DNA of 64,000 bases from Paraburkholderia sp. (GTDB lineage Bacteria; Pseudomonadota; Gammaproteobacteria; Burkholderiales; Burkholderiaceae). The DNA is taken from positions 45,742 through 109,741 of the forward strand of contig NZ_SCRP01000016.1 of the NCBI RefSeq assembly GCF_004298475.1, written 5' to 3'. This document shows, one piece after another, positions 31,594-40,293 of this stretch. Within the stretch, counting starts at the first letter, position 1; the number at the start of each line of letters is the position of its first letter. Made by a program: the position numbers and the translations under genes. Below the pieces are notes generated by a model. That model made no database searches. It saw only the letters and a program-made list of their open reading frames with translations, and was not told the origin of the DNA.

Positions 31594-32978
31594 TGGCGAC
31601 GGGAACCGCGAACAAGGTAGAAACGACGGGCCTGCTTGGCTGGATCGACAGGCGCTTTCCGCTCACCGCGCTCTGGCGCGAGCATCTGTCCGAATACTAC
31701 GCGCCGAAGAATTTCAACTTCTGGTACTTCTTCGGCTCGCTCGCGCTGCTGGTGCTGGTGAACCAGATCGTCACGGGCATCTTTCTCACGATGAACTACA
31801 AGCCCGATGCGACGCTCGCGTTCGCCTCGGTCGAGTACATCATGCGCGAAGTGCCGTGGGGCTGGCTGATCCGCTACATGCACTCGACGGGCGCGTCGAT
31901 GTTCTTCATCGTCGTCTATCTGCACATGTTCCGCGGGCTGCTGTACGGCTCGTATCGCAAGCCGCGCGAACTCGTGTGGATCTTCGGCTGCGCGATCTTC
32001 CTGTGCCTGATGGCCGAAGCGTTCTTCGGCTACCTGCTTCCCTGGGGACAGATGTCGTTCTGGGGCGCGCAGGTGATCGTGAACCTGTTCTCGGCGATTC
32101 CGTTCATCGGGCCTGACCTGTCGCTGTGGATCCGCGGCGACTACGTGGTCTCCGACGTTACGCTGAACCGCTTCTTCGCCTTCCACGTGATCGCCATCCC
32201 GCTCGTGCTGCTCGCGCTCGTGATCGCGCACGTCATCGCGCTGCACGAAGTGGGGTCGAACAACCCGGACGGTATCGAAATTAAGGAGAAAAAGGACGCC
32301 GACGGCATTCCGCTCGATGGCATTCCTTTTCATCCCTACTATTCGGTGCACGATTTCCTGGGCGTCTGCATCTTCCTGATGGTTTTTGCGGCGATCGTGT
32401 TCTTCATGCCGGAGATGGGCGGCTACTTCCTCGAAGCGAACAACTTCATCCCCGCGAATCCGCTGCAGACGCCGCCTGAAATTGCGCCGGTCTGGTACTT
32501 CACGGCGTTCTACGCGATGCTGCGCGCCACGACCGACCCGTTCAAGATCGTGCTGATGGTCGTGATCGCGCTGCTCGGCGTGCTCGCACTCGTGCGTGCA
32601 CGCGGCAAGTGGAAACTGGGCTTGCCGGTGCTGGCCATCCTCGTGATCCTTGCGATGTACTTCACGGAGTCGAAGTTCTGGGGCGTCGTGGTGATGGGTT
32701 CGGCCGTGATTTCACTGTTCTTCCTGCCGTGGCTCGACCAGAGCCCGGTGAAGTCGATTCGCTATCGGCCGTTCTTCCACAAGGTCTTCTACGCGATTTT
32801 CGTGGTGGTGTTCCTGACGCTCGGGTTCCTCGGCACGCGGCCGCCGTCGCCGGCTGCGACGCTGATCGCCCAGATCTGCGCGCTGATCTACTTCGCGTTT
32901 TTCCTTGGCATGCCGTTCTGGACGCGGCTTGGCACGTTCAAGCAGCCGCCCGAGCGCGTGCGGTTCAAGTCCCATTAA
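31593..32978 (+). CDS. petB: Cytochrome b subunit of the bc1 complex
   Basis: 461 residues, the full-length cytochrome b. The b-type haem histidines lie in YMHSTGASMFFIVVYLHMFRG and the FFAFHVIAIPLVLLALVIAHVIALHE block. The Qo-site motif is PPEIAPVWYF, the bacterial form of PEWY, with tryptophan and tyrosine kept. About eight membrane helices. Coupled to petA by a one-base overlap. Confidence 0.96.
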   Translation: MATGTANKVETTGLLGWIDRRFPLTALWREHLSEYYAPKNFNFWYFFGSLALLVLVNQIVTGIFLTMNYKPDATLAFASVEYIMREVPWGWLIRYMHSTGASMFFIVVYLHMFRGLLYGSYRKPRELVWIFGCAIFLCLMAEAFFGYLLPWGQMSFWGAQVIVNLFSAIPFIGPDLSLWIRGDYVVSDVTLNRFFAFHVIAIPLVLLALVIAHVIALHEVGSNNPDGIEIKEKKDADGIPLDGIPFHPYYSVHDFLGVCIFLMVFAAIVFFMPEMGGYFLEANNFIPANPLQTPPEIAPVWYFTAFYAMLRATTDPFKIVLMVVIALLGVLALVRARGKWKLGLPVLAILVILAMYFTESKFWGVVVMGSAVISLFFLPWLDQSPVKSIRYRPFFHKVFYAIFVVVFLTLGFLGTRPPSPAATLIAQICALIYFAFFLGMPFWTRLGTFKQPPERVRFKSH

Positions 32979-32996
32979 CCCGGGAGCGAGGAAATC

Positions 32997-33773
32997 ATGA
33001 CGACGAAATCCCTCTTGGCGGCGCTCACGCGCGGATTCGGCATGGCCGCGCTGGCGCTCGGCTGCGCGCTGGCGGTTGCGCCGGCGCACGCCCAGGAAAA
33101 CATTCCGCTCGACCGTGCTCCCGATAACGGCGAAAATCTTGCTTCACTGCAACATGGCGCGCGATTGTTTGTAAACTACTGCCTCAGCTGCCACAGTGCG
33201 AATCTGATGCGCTACAGCCGGTTGCAGGATCTCGGCATTACGCAGAAGCAGATCGAGGACAATCTGCTATTCACGACCGACAAGGTCGGCAACACGATGT
33301 CGGTCGCCATGCGGCCGGACGACGCGAAAACGTGGTTCGGCGTGACGCCGCCGGACCTTTCCGTGATTGCGCGCTCGCGCAGCCGCGACTGGTTGTACAC
33401 GTACCTGCGCAGCTTTTACCGCGACGACACGCGCCCGACCGGCTGGAACAACCTGGTATTCGACAACGTGAGCATGCCGCACGTGCTGTGGCAATTGCAG
33501 GGAATCCGCACGGCGAAGTTCGAGGATACGGTGGACGAACGAACCGGGGAAAAGGTCCATCGTTTTGCGGGGTACCAACAGGTTGTGCCGGGGCAGCTAT
33601 CGCGGGTGGATTATGATGCTGCCGTGGCCGATCTGGTGGCATATCTCGGCTGGATGTCAGAACCGACGCAGAAAACCCGCAGGCAGCTTGGCGTGTGGGT
33701 CTTGCTGTTTCTCGGCGTCCTGAGCTTTTTTGCGTGGCGACTGAACGCTGCATACTGGAAAGATATCAAATAG
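32997..33773 (+). CDS. petC: Cytochrome c1
   Basis: 258 residues with a signal peptide ending APAHAQ. Haem c motif CLSCHS at about residues 62-67. The methionine ligand region is near MPHVLWQLQG, and a C-terminal membrane anchor (VWVLLFLGVLSFFAWRL) completes the cytochrome c1 plan. Third subunit of the bc1 complex. Confidence 0.96.
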   Translation: MTTKSLLAALTRGFGMAALALGCALAVAPAHAQENIPLDRAPDNGENLASLQHGARLFVNYCLSCHSANLMRYSRLQDLGITQKQIEDNLLFTTDKVGNTMSVAMRPDDAKTWFGVTPPDLSVIARSRSRDWLYTYLRSFYRDDTRPTGWNNLVFDNVSMPHVLWQLQGIRTAKFEDTVDERTGEKVHRFAGYQQVVPGQLSRVDYDAAVADLVAYLGWMSEPTQKTRRQLGVWVLLFLGVLSFFAWRLNAAYWKDIK

Positions 33774-33880
33774 GCACGTCCGTACCGACGTGGGGCCGGC
33801 GCCGCGAGCGAACCGTCTGGAAGCCGTCTGACGATTCGTTCGCACGCTGGCCTTTTGGGTTTATTGAGGAAAAGTAAATC

Positions 33881-34492
33881 ATGATGGTTCTGTACTCTGG
33901 CACTACCTGCCCGTTCTCCCAGCGCTGCCGGCTGGTGTTGTTCGAAAAGGGCATGGACTTCGAAATCCGCGACGTCGACCTGTTTAACAAGCCGGAAGAC
34001 ATCGCCGTGATGAATCCGTATGGCCAGGTGCCGATTCTGGTCGAGCGTGACCTGATCCTGTACGAATCGAACATCATCAACGAATACATCGACGAGCGCT
34101 TTCCGCATCCGCAACTGATGCCGGCCGACCCGGTGCAGCGTGCGCGTGCGCGGCTGTTCCTGCTCAATTTCGAGAAAGAGTTGTTCGTGCACGTGAGCAC
34201 GCTCGAAAACGAGAAGGGCAAGGCCGCCGAGAAGAATCACGAGAAGGCGCGCCTCGCGATCCGCGACCGCCTCACGCAGCTTGCGCCGATCTTCCTGAAG
34301 AACAAGTACATGCTGGGCGAAGAGTTCTCGATGCTCGACGTCGCAATCGCACCGCTCCTGTGGCGCCTGGATCACTACGGCATCGAACTGTCGAAGAATG
34401 CTGCGCCGCTGATGAAGTACGCCGAGCGCATTTTCAGCCGTCCGGCCTACATCGAGGCGCTGACGCCCTCGGAAAAGGTGATGCGTCGCTAA
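33881..34492 (+). CDS. sspA: Stringent starvation protein A
   Basis: 203 residues, glutathione S-transferase fold. MVLYSGTTCPFSQRCRLVLFEKGMDFE at the N terminus and PYGQVPILVERDLILYESNIINEYIDERFPHP are SspA-typical. It binds RNA polymerase and supports stationary phase and acid tolerance in enterobacteria. Followed by sspB, as in E. coli. Confidence 0.93.
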   Translation: MMVLYSGTTCPFSQRCRLVLFEKGMDFEIRDVDLFNKPEDIAVMNPYGQVPILVERDLILYESNIINEYIDERFPHPQLMPADPVQRARARLFLLNFEKELFVHVSTLENEKGKAAEKNHEKARLAIRDRLTQLAPIFLKNKYMLGEEFSMLDVAIAPLLWRLDHYGIELSKNAAPLMKYAERIFSRPAYIEALTPSEKVMRR

Positions 34493-34575
34493 ACGCCTGC
34501 GGGCAAGGCAACCAGGGGCGGCATGCGGTGTGCGGCGGATTGGACGCCGCATGCGGTTCCCGACAAGGATCGTTG

Positions 34576-35061
34576 ATGCAAGAGATTTCCACGAAGCCGT
34601 ACCTGCTTCGCGCGTTGTACGAGTGGTGCACCGACAACGGTTTTACGCCGCATATCGCGGTGCGGGTCGACAACCAGACGCGCGTGCCGCGCCAGTTCGT
34701 GCGCGACGGCGAGATCGTCCTGAACATCAGCTTCGAGGCCACGAGCCAGCTGCAGATGGGCAACGAGCTGATCGAGTTTAACGCGCGCTTTTCGGGCAAG
34801 TCGCACAAGATCGAGGTGCCGGTGGCGAACGTGCTCGCGATCTACGCGCGTGAAAACGGGCAGGGTATGGCGTTTCCGGTCGAAATGGCGCCGGGCGACG
34901 CCGATGAAGTGCTGCCTTCGGCGCAGGACGAGTACGAAGCGTCTGCCGATGCGCCAGCGGCGCATGATGAACCTGTCAGCGAACCGGCTGTGTCCGCTCC
35001 GGAGAAGGGCGCAGACGAGGGCGCGAAGGGCGGCAAGGGGCACCTCAAGGTCGTGAAATGA
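34576..35061 (+). CDS. sspB: ClpXP adaptor protein SspB
   Basis: 161 residues. The substrate-binding domain shows STKPYLLRALYEWCTDNGFTPHI, FEATSQLQMGNELIEFNARFSGK and VANVLAIYARENGQGM. The acidic low-complexity linker ends in GKGHLKVVK, the ClpX-docking tail. AAGGA is placed 6 nt before the ATG. It delivers ssrA-tagged proteins to ClpXP. Confidence 0.94.
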   Translation: MQEISTKPYLLRALYEWCTDNGFTPHIAVRVDNQTRVPRQFVRDGEIVLNISFEATSQLQMGNELIEFNARFSGKSHKIEVPVANVLAIYARENGQGMAFPVEMAPGDADEVLPSAQDEYEASADAPAAHDEPVSEPAVSAPEKGADEGAKGGKGHLKVVK

Positions 35062-35063
35062 AG

Positions 35064-35069
35064 TAAAAT
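35064..35069 (+). promoter_or_regulatory. Candidate -10 box of the tRNA-Thr gene
   Basis: TAAAAT is located 11 bp before the first base of the tRNA, the spacing expected for a stable-RNA promoter. No -35 was confirmed; it would fall inside the sspB 3' end. Confidence 0.4.
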
Positions 35070-35079
35070 CGCGGGCTAC

Positions 35080-35155
<76 letters not shown>

Positions 35156-35188
35156 CATATTTATCCGCCGTTGTATGGTGGTGACCAG

Positions 35189-35227
35189 AAAACCCCGTGA
35201 GATCGTTGATTTTGCGGGGTTTTTTGT
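35189..35227 (+). terminator. Element-borne terminator downstream of tRNA-Thr
   Basis: AAAACCCCG (35189-35197) and CGGGGTTTT (35215-35223) form a 9-bp stem with a 17-nt loop, followed by a T run. It replaces the native tRNA terminator, which the insertion has moved to 51970. Confidence 0.7.
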
Positions 35228-35254
35228 TTTTCGGTGTCCGTGGTCGTGCACTGA

Positions 35255-35310
35255 TTGCTGGTATCGATGATGGTATATTGGTTGGTATCGACGTTCAAAA
35301 TGTTGGTATC
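35255..35310 (+). repeat. TTGGTAT arm-site repeats, left end of the island
   Basis: TGGTAT occurs at 35259, 35271, 35283 and 35304, mostly with 12-bp phasing, between the tRNA and the integrase start. The same words appear at the right end (51852-51874). This fits arm-type binding sites for the integrase. Confidence 0.7.
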
Positions 35311-35316
35311 AGGAAT

Positions 35317-36543
35317 ATGCCCCTTACAGATACGGCAGTTCGGAATCTCAAGCCTGCAGCCGCACCATACAAACGGTCTGATGGCGGCGGTATGTATTTA
35401 CACGTCACGCCGAACGGCGGCAAATACTGGCGGCTAGCCTATCGCCTGTTCGGCAAGCAGAAGATTTTCGCCCTCGGCGTCTATCCTCAGGTCTCTCTGG
35501 CCGAGGCGCGGCAGATGCGAGACGAGGCGAAAAAGCTCATCAAGCAGGGAATTGATCCAGTTGTCGAGCGAAAGCAGACTTCACGTCGCAAATACGACGA
35601 GCAGGCAACCACATTCGAACTCATTGCCCGCGACTGGCATAGGACGAAGCAATCGAGTTGGACGGAGTCTCATGCGAAAAAGATCATGAATTCGCTTGAG
35701 GCAGATATTTTCCCGAAGCTTGGCGACCGCCCGATTGCCGCGATCAGCGCCCCCGACCTGCTGGCGGCATTGCGAGTCATCGAGAGTCGTGGAGCACTAG
35801 AAATCGCTGGGCGCGTATTGCAGCGCTGCAACGCGGTCTTTCGATACGCGGTCGCGACGGGGCGGATCACCGCCAATCCGGCGGCCGAGTTGCGGGGCGC
35901 TTTGAAGACGCCTGAGCGAAAGCACCATGCTGCGTTGTCACACGCCGAACTTCCTGCGTTCATGTCTCACGTGGATGGGTACGATGGCGACTTTCAGACC
36001 CGCATCGGGCTTCAGTTACTGGCCCACACGTTTGTCCGGACTGGCGAGTTGCGTGCAGCTAGGTGGGCTGAATTCAACCTCGAATTGGGCGAATGGCGCA
36101 TCCCTGCCGAACGCATGAAGATGCGCGATGAGCACATTGTTCCGCTGTCGAGGCAGTCGGTTGCCCTGCTTCGTCAGTTGGAGTGCATCAATGGCGATTC
36201 GGAACTCGTGTTTCCGTCTGGCAATGGACGTCGCGACAAGTGCATCAGCGAGAACACCTTGCTCTATGCACTGTACCGGATGGGTTATCACTCCCGAGCC
36301 ACAGGGCACGGTTTTCGCGCGACAGCGTCGACGATCCTGAACGAAATGGGGTTCCATCCTGATTGGATCGAGCGGCAACTCGCCCACGCGGAACGGAACA
36401 AAGTCCGCGCGGCGTATAACCGTGCCCAATATCTTTCCGAGCGTAAGCAGATGATGCAGGTATGGTCGGATTATCTGGACGCCGTTTCGCGCGGGGAGAA
36501 TGTCGTGCTGAGTGAATTTCGGCAGAAACGGAGTGAAAATTAG
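35317..36543 (+). CDS. P4-type tyrosine integrase
   Basis: 408 residues. The N-terminal MPLTDTAVRNLKPAAAPYK and LGVYPQVSLAEARQMRDEAK are typical of P4-family integrases. Catalytic residues: Arg in TFVRTGELRAARW, HxxR in GHGFRATAST, His in QLAHAERN, and Tyr in AAYNRAQYLSERK. The frame is open to 35197, but MPLTDT is the conserved start and is preceded by CAGGAATAT. It catalyses integration at the adjacent tRNA-Thr. Confidence 0.95.
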   Translation: MPLTDTAVRNLKPAAAPYKRSDGGGMYLHVTPNGGKYWRLAYRLFGKQKIFALGVYPQVSLAEARQMRDEAKKLIKQGIDPVVERKQTSRRKYDEQATTFELIARDWHRTKQSSWTESHAKKIMNSLEADIFPKLGDRPIAAISAPDLLAALRVIESRGALEIAGRVLQRCNAVFRYAVATGRITANPAAELRGALKTPERKHHAALSHAELPAFMSHVDGYDGDFQTRIGLQLLAHTFVRTGELRAARWAEFNLELGEWRIPAERMKMRDEHIVPLSRQSVALLRQLECINGDSELVFPSGNGRRDKCISENTLLYALYRMGYHSRATGHGFRATASTILNEMGFHPDWIERQLAHAERNKVRAAYNRAQYLSERKQMMQVWSDYLDAVSRGENVVLSEFRQKRSEN

Positions 36544-36627
36544 CGGAAATCGGCGTCTTTTCGCTTGTCTGTCAAAGTTATTTGGCCGTTGATGCCTTGA
36601 TTTGACCCTGGTAGCATGTCAATACGA

Positions 36628-36657
36628 CCGAAAAACCGTCGTTTGACCGGTTTTCGG
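36628..36657 (+). terminator. Hairpin downstream of the integrase gene
   Basis: CCGAAAAACCG and CCGGTTTTCGG can pair with a one-base bulge, ~85 bp after the integrase stop. A second weak hairpin (AAATCCG/CGGATTT) lies at 36690-36715. Terminator function is only suggested. Confidence 0.35.
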
Positions 36658-36810
36658 CTCGCCGCTCGCGCCGCAGCGCATGCCTGAGCAAATCCGCCGG
36701 AATTTGGTCGGATTTCTCCTCGAATTTTCCCTTCTGATCTACCCAAAATGTCCGATGCCGCCAAGGCAGGCGTTGCTGCGCGCTTCTCTTTTGCATTTTC
36801 AGGAGCGTAT

Positions 36811-37314
36811 ATGTCAGGCATTCCCGCCACCGTGACCAGCACCCCGGAGAGTTTTACACCCGCATTTACGCGGGTGCAGCAGGAGGGCGAGGCAGACTGC
36901 GCCTTCGCTTGCATCGCCATGATCGTCGGCAAGACACTCGACGAGGTGAGAACGGCGGCCATAGAGGCGTTCAGGTTCCCGGCACATCCGCCGCGCTGGA
37001 TTACCGAGGATTTGATCTGCAGCCTGCTGGCGCACTACCAGTACGTCGCCACGGTTTACAAGGAGTTTACTTCCTTCAGCGAATTGCCACCGCTGGCGAT
37101 TCTTCTCACTGACTACTTGCCAGAACTCGAAATGGGTCGCCACGTGATCTACCACCGTGGACGCGCGTCTCATGATCCGAACGTGAACGTGCACTACATA
37201 ATCGACCCGGCGTACTGGATCAGGCCACAGGACCACGTTCGGGCCGCTCTACCGCCAACGGCCTATTTCATCGGCATCCACGCGATGCAGCAGAAAGCGA
37301 AAACCAGCAAGTAA
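36811..37314 (+). CDS. Putative C39-like cysteine peptidase
   Basis: 167 residues. The motif QEGEADCAFACIAMIVG resembles the Q-x5-DC-x2-AC catalytic block of C39 peptidases, with a candidate histidine in GRHVIYHRG and an Asp/Asn-type partner in YIIDPAYW. No transporter domain or signal peptide is present. The ATG at 36811 is favoured by AGGAG 5 nt upstream; an earlier ATG (36748) lacks one. It converges on the XRE regulator gene (11-bp gap). The target is unknown. Confidence 0.65.
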   Translation: MSGIPATVTSTPESFTPAFTRVQQEGEADCAFACIAMIVGKTLDEVRTAAIEAFRFPAHPPRWITEDLICSLLAHYQYVATVYKEFTSFSELPPLAILLTDYLPELEMGRHVIYHRGRASHDPNVNVHYIIDPAYWIRPQDHVRAALPPTAYFIGIHAMQQKAKTSK

Positions 37315-37325
37315 GCACCGGGCCA

Positions 37326-37562
37326 TTACCGGGCACCCTCCGCGACAAGCTCCGCCATCGTGACGCCAAGCGCCTTGGCGATGCGCTCGATATTACCGAT
37401 TGAGATATTGCGCTCACCACGCTCCACCGAACTGATGTAGTTCGGATGCAGGTCGGCCGCTTCGGCCAGTTTTTCCTGTGTCAGTCCCTTCGCGTGGCGG
37501 ATGCGTCGCACATTACTTCCGAACAGCTGCTGGACATCACACTTTTGCGTTGGGTGAGTCAT
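37326..37562 (-). CDS. XRE-family HTH transcriptional regulator
   Basis: 78 residues, essentially one lambda-repressor-like HTH: FGSNVRRIRHAKGLTQEKLAEAADLHPNYISSVERGERNISIGNIERIAKALG. Size and form are like C-type controller proteins of restriction systems or small phage repressors. It is divergent from the secreted-protein gene, with a large inverted repeat between them that is the obvious operator candidate. Confidence 0.92.
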   Translation of the reverse strand: MTHPTQKCDVQQLFGSNVRRIRHAKGLTQEKLAEAADLHPNYISSVERGERNISIGNIERIAKALGVTMAELVAEGAR

Positions 37563-37598
37563 GCCCGGAGTGTCCCGGGGCTGTGACCCTTAATCCAC

Positions 37599-37650
37599 AC
37601 ACTTTGAGTTTGGTTTGGGCTATATTCGCGAATAACCAAACTCAAAGTGT
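37599..37650. promoter_or_regulatory. 17-bp perfect inverted repeat, likely operator of the XRE regulator
   Basis: Arms at 37599-37615 and 37634-37650 (half-site core CACTTTGAGTTTGG) are perfect reverse complements. The 18-bp spacer contains TATATT and its own palindrome ATTCGCGAAT (37625-37634). It lies in the divergent intergenic region, 24 bp before the plus-strand start and 37 bp before the regulator start. Confidence 0.85.
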
Positions 37651-37673
37651 TAACAAACCTTGCGGGGGCATCA

Positions 37674-38534
37674 ATGAGAGGAGTTTTTCTTGCGGCAGTC
37701 CTGGCCGCGTCGGCATCGCTTGCCAGTGCGCAAAATTTTTCCGATCAGGACATCAATCTCATGGCTGCCGGGCAGAAAGCATTCAAGACGTACCGGCAGG
37801 GCGGCATAACCGGGGTCTATACGGCCGTCACCCAGTGCTACGGGCATTTGCGTCCCGGTCAGAAAGCGCTTGAGCGCAGCGTCGAGTTTTGCGTCGCGCT
37901 CGATATCGGCGGGGTGGTCATCGATTCCGAGGTGGCAAGCGCCGAGCATTTCCCGCGCGACCCGCGCTTTATGGAGGTCGCAGCGGCAAACCGCATCAAT
38001 GCGGTTCTGCGGCGTTACGGCATGAGTGCCAGCAACGATGACACCACCGCGTACTTTGCCGCGCGCGTCGGCCGCATACAGAAATACACCAACGACGCAG
38101 CTCAACTCGATTCCCATGCGGTCGGCCAATCGCAGATCGCCCACTATAAAAAGCAGGTCGTGCAGGCAGCGACCAGGGAATGCGATGGCGATACCGGCGA
38201 TGGGGTCGCCACGACGGCGTATTCGGGGAATCTCGCTGGCGTGGGGCCGGTGACCGTCATATCGGCGGGGTCGAACGGCTGTGCGGGTGGGCAGGCTCCG
38301 CGCAACTGGCTCTGGGTATTTTTCGCCGACGGCAGCAGCAGCCAGACGAACCAGCCACCCAATCAACTGGACTCGCTTGCGTTCAGTGACGACCAGATCG
38401 TCGTTAAAAGCCTTGAAGTCGGGCAGGAAGATTCGCCGAACTTCCCGAGCCATTTAACCCAGCTCACCTACAAGGTGAATGGCCGAAAACTGATGCTGGC
38501 GGGCAGCCGATTCCTGGCAATCCGGAAAGAGTAA
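37674..38534 (+). CDS. Secreted hypothetical protein
   Basis: 286 residues with a signal peptide (MRGVFLAAVLAASASLASAQ). The N-terminal domain contains two cysteines, in VTQCYGHLRPGQKALERSVEFC. The C-terminal half is strand-rich, with a Gly/Asn/Ser/Thr stretch and two further cysteines. I recognise no family. GGGGG lies 6-10 nt before the ATG. It is the first gene downstream of the XRE operator. Confidence 0.7.
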   Translation: MRGVFLAAVLAASASLASAQNFSDQDINLMAAGQKAFKTYRQGGITGVYTAVTQCYGHLRPGQKALERSVEFCVALDIGGVVIDSEVASAEHFPRDPRFMEVAAANRINAVLRRYGMSASNDDTTAYFAARVGRIQKYTNDAAQLDSHAVGQSQIAHYKKQVVQAATRECDGDTGDGVATTAYSGNLAGVGPVTVISAGSNGCAGGQAPRNWLWVFFADGSSSQTNQPPNQLDSLAFSDDQIVVKSLEVGQEDSPNFPSHLTQLTYKVNGRKLMLAGSRFLAIRKE

Positions 38535-38552
38535 CTGGAAATTCAAATTACC

Positions 38553-38876
38553 ATGAATCAATTCAAATTCGTTACCGCCGCAATCGTAGGTATCGGCATA
38601 ATCCTTCTGTCTGGGTGCTCAGACGATAAGCCTCATTTTTCTGTGGTGACGAATCCACGGCCGCCAAGTATCAATATCACGGTAACGAGTGACAGGGAAA
38701 CGATTAATGAGGTCATCGTCAATCGAGGTAATTGTGAAATTACGCCCTACGTTGGAGTGAAAGAACCCCTGAAATTCGGGCAAAGGGCCATTATCCTGAC
38801 AGGCATGTGTAACGTGATGGAAGTCGAGGTCAAGGCTGACAGCGGGGACTATACCTACACTTTCAGCCAAAACTGA
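38553..38876 (+). CDS. Putative lipoprotein
   Basis: 107 residues with a lipobox at LLSGC (Cys ~22). The mature part is a small beta-rich domain with two cysteines (GNCEI, GMCNV), which could form a disulfide. It follows the secreted protein by 18 bp and is probably co-transcribed. No family recognised; Phe/Asn-rich and less GC-rich than core genes. Confidence 0.65.
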   Translation: MNQFKFVTAAIVGIGIILLSGCSDDKPHFSVVTNPRPPSINITVTSDRETINEVIVNRGNCEITPYVGVKEPLKFGQRAIILTGMCNVMEVEVKADSGDYTYTFSQN

Positions 38877-38976
38877 ACCAACGAATCCAGCCATAACGCG
38901 TGATGGAAGCCCTGATACGGCGGGTGTTTCCACGTGGATGGCTGACGACCTGCCTACACCAACAGAGACAAGAACA

Positions 38977-39768
38977 ATGAAACGTATTGGATATGCATTG
39001 GGGACCTTGCTCATCGCTATCCCGCTCGTCTCCCTGGCTGAACCGCTTGGCCAGGGCGAACTCGTCAAACTCGACACGCGACCCGGTGTGACGCAAGGCA
39101 TCTTCATCACGACACCGCGGCAGACGCCGCCGAAGGCCGTCATGGTGCTGTATTCGGGGGGAGAGGGCCGCCTGCACCTGGAGGCCGACGGTCCGAGCAA
39201 GTCCCGCGACAACTTCGTGATCCGCACGGCGAGCTACTGGATCGACCACGGCTACGCAGTGGTGCAGGTCGATGTGCCGTCCGATCATTGGCGCGATGGC
39301 CTGAGTGCATATACGCGCCGAACTCCCGATATCCTTGCCGACCAGAAGGTCGTGTCTGCCGAAATTCGCAAGCGCTTCCCCGGCGTGAAGGTCGTGCTTT
39401 ATGGGACGAGTAACGGCACCGCCACCGAGGGCAATATCCTCATGGGCGCGCCGGAATTGGCAGACCTGTACGTGCTGACTTCGCCGGTATCGATTGCCCG
39501 GAAGTACATCGGCATCGCTGATCTGGACGTTCCGCAAGCGTACCGTGACAGGACCATGCTGATGTCCAACGAGAATGACGGGTGCCCCGCAGCCCGGTAT
39601 TCGGGCGCGCAGCGCCTCGTGAGCAAGAACGGCCTGACGCTCATAACCGAGTCTTCAACCGAAGACGGCGGTGAAGAGTGCGGCCCGGAATCGCCGCATG
39701 GATACCTCGGCATCGAGGCCAAGGCCCTGGCCGATTCCGACGCCTGGATCGCATCGAAGCTGAACTGA
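38977..39768 (+). CDS. Secreted alpha/beta hydrolase-like protein
   Basis: 263 residues. A signal peptide (LIAIPLVSLAEP) is followed by an alpha/beta hydrolase pattern: VMVLYSGGEGRLHL, the nucleophile elbow YGTSNGTA (G-x-S-x-G), and a final histidine in ESPHGYLGIE. Substrate unknown. The ATG at 38977 gives a clean signal peptide. Third gene of a secreted/envelope set with the two preceding genes, closed by a terminator. Confidence 0.7.
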   Translation: MKRIGYALGTLLIAIPLVSLAEPLGQGELVKLDTRPGVTQGIFITTPRQTPPKAVMVLYSGGEGRLHLEADGPSKSRDNFVIRTASYWIDHGYAVVQVDVPSDHWRDGLSAYTRRTPDILADQKVVSAEIRKRFPGVKVVLYGTSNGTATEGNILMGAPELADLYVLTSPVSIARKYIGIADLDVPQAYRDRTMLMSNENDGCPAARYSGAQRLVSKNGLTLITESSTEDGGEECGPESPHGYLGIEAKALADSDAWIASKLN

Positions 39769-39866
39769 TCGCGTGCAACACGACAACCTGAATATGGGCG
39801 TGCAATCACGCAATTAAACAACCGGGCCTGATCGCCCAAATCATTCCCGTTACCGTAGCACCAAGC

Positions 39867-39899
39867 CGAAGCCGGAGCGTCATGCTCCGGCTTCGTGCG
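39867..39899 (+). terminator. Terminator after the hydrolase gene
   Basis: CGAAGCCGGAGC (39867-39878) and GCTCCGGCTTCG (39884-39895) form a perfect 12-bp stem with a GTCAT loop. The downstream sequence (TGCGTTTACGG) is weakly T-rich. Confidence 0.65.
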
Positions 39900-39955
39900 T
39901 TTACGGCTCATGAATTCGTGGCGGCGGGTGTTTTCCCATCAATGGAGACCTTTTT

Positions 39956-40291
39956 ATGTCCAGCAACAACTCAGCATCGAGCACGCCAGATGATCGCACT
40001 GACGTGCCGCCGCCGCCGTCCTGGCCGTTCTTCCCGTTGGGGCGAGTCGTTGCGACACGCGGCGTCGCCCTTCATCTCGAACGCCACGGCATCGACGCCG
40101 TGTCTTACCTTCGGATGCATGCCTGGGGGGATTGGGGGGCGATTCCGCCCGAAGACGCGGAGGCAAACCGGCAGGCCGTCGCGCACGGCGGGCGCATCCT
40201 GTCGAGCTATTCGATTGCCAATGAGCGCGTGTGGATCATCACGGAGGCTGATCGATCCGTCACGACGCTCCTCCTACCCGAGGAATACTGA
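39956..40291 (+). CDS. Island-type conserved hypothetical protein
   Basis: 111 residues. The stretch LGRVVATRGVALHLERHGIDAVSYLRMHAWGDWGAIPPEDAEANRQAV ... GGRILSSYSIANERVWIITEADRS recalls small proteins often found in integrative elements of proteobacteria, sometimes mislabelled as restriction subunits. This is from memory. Three bases separate it from the next gene. Confidence 0.7.
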   Translation: MSSNNSASSTPDDRTDVPPPPSWPFFPLGRVVATRGVALHLERHGIDAVSYLRMHAWGDWGAIPPEDAEANRQAVAHGGRILSSYSIANERVWIITEADRSVTTLLLPEEY

Positions 40292-40293
40292 TT

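Noticed and set aside
36540-36962. Minus-strand 140-codon frame after the integrase
   Set aside because: Overlaps the peptidase start on the other strand and shows no domain or ribosome binding site.
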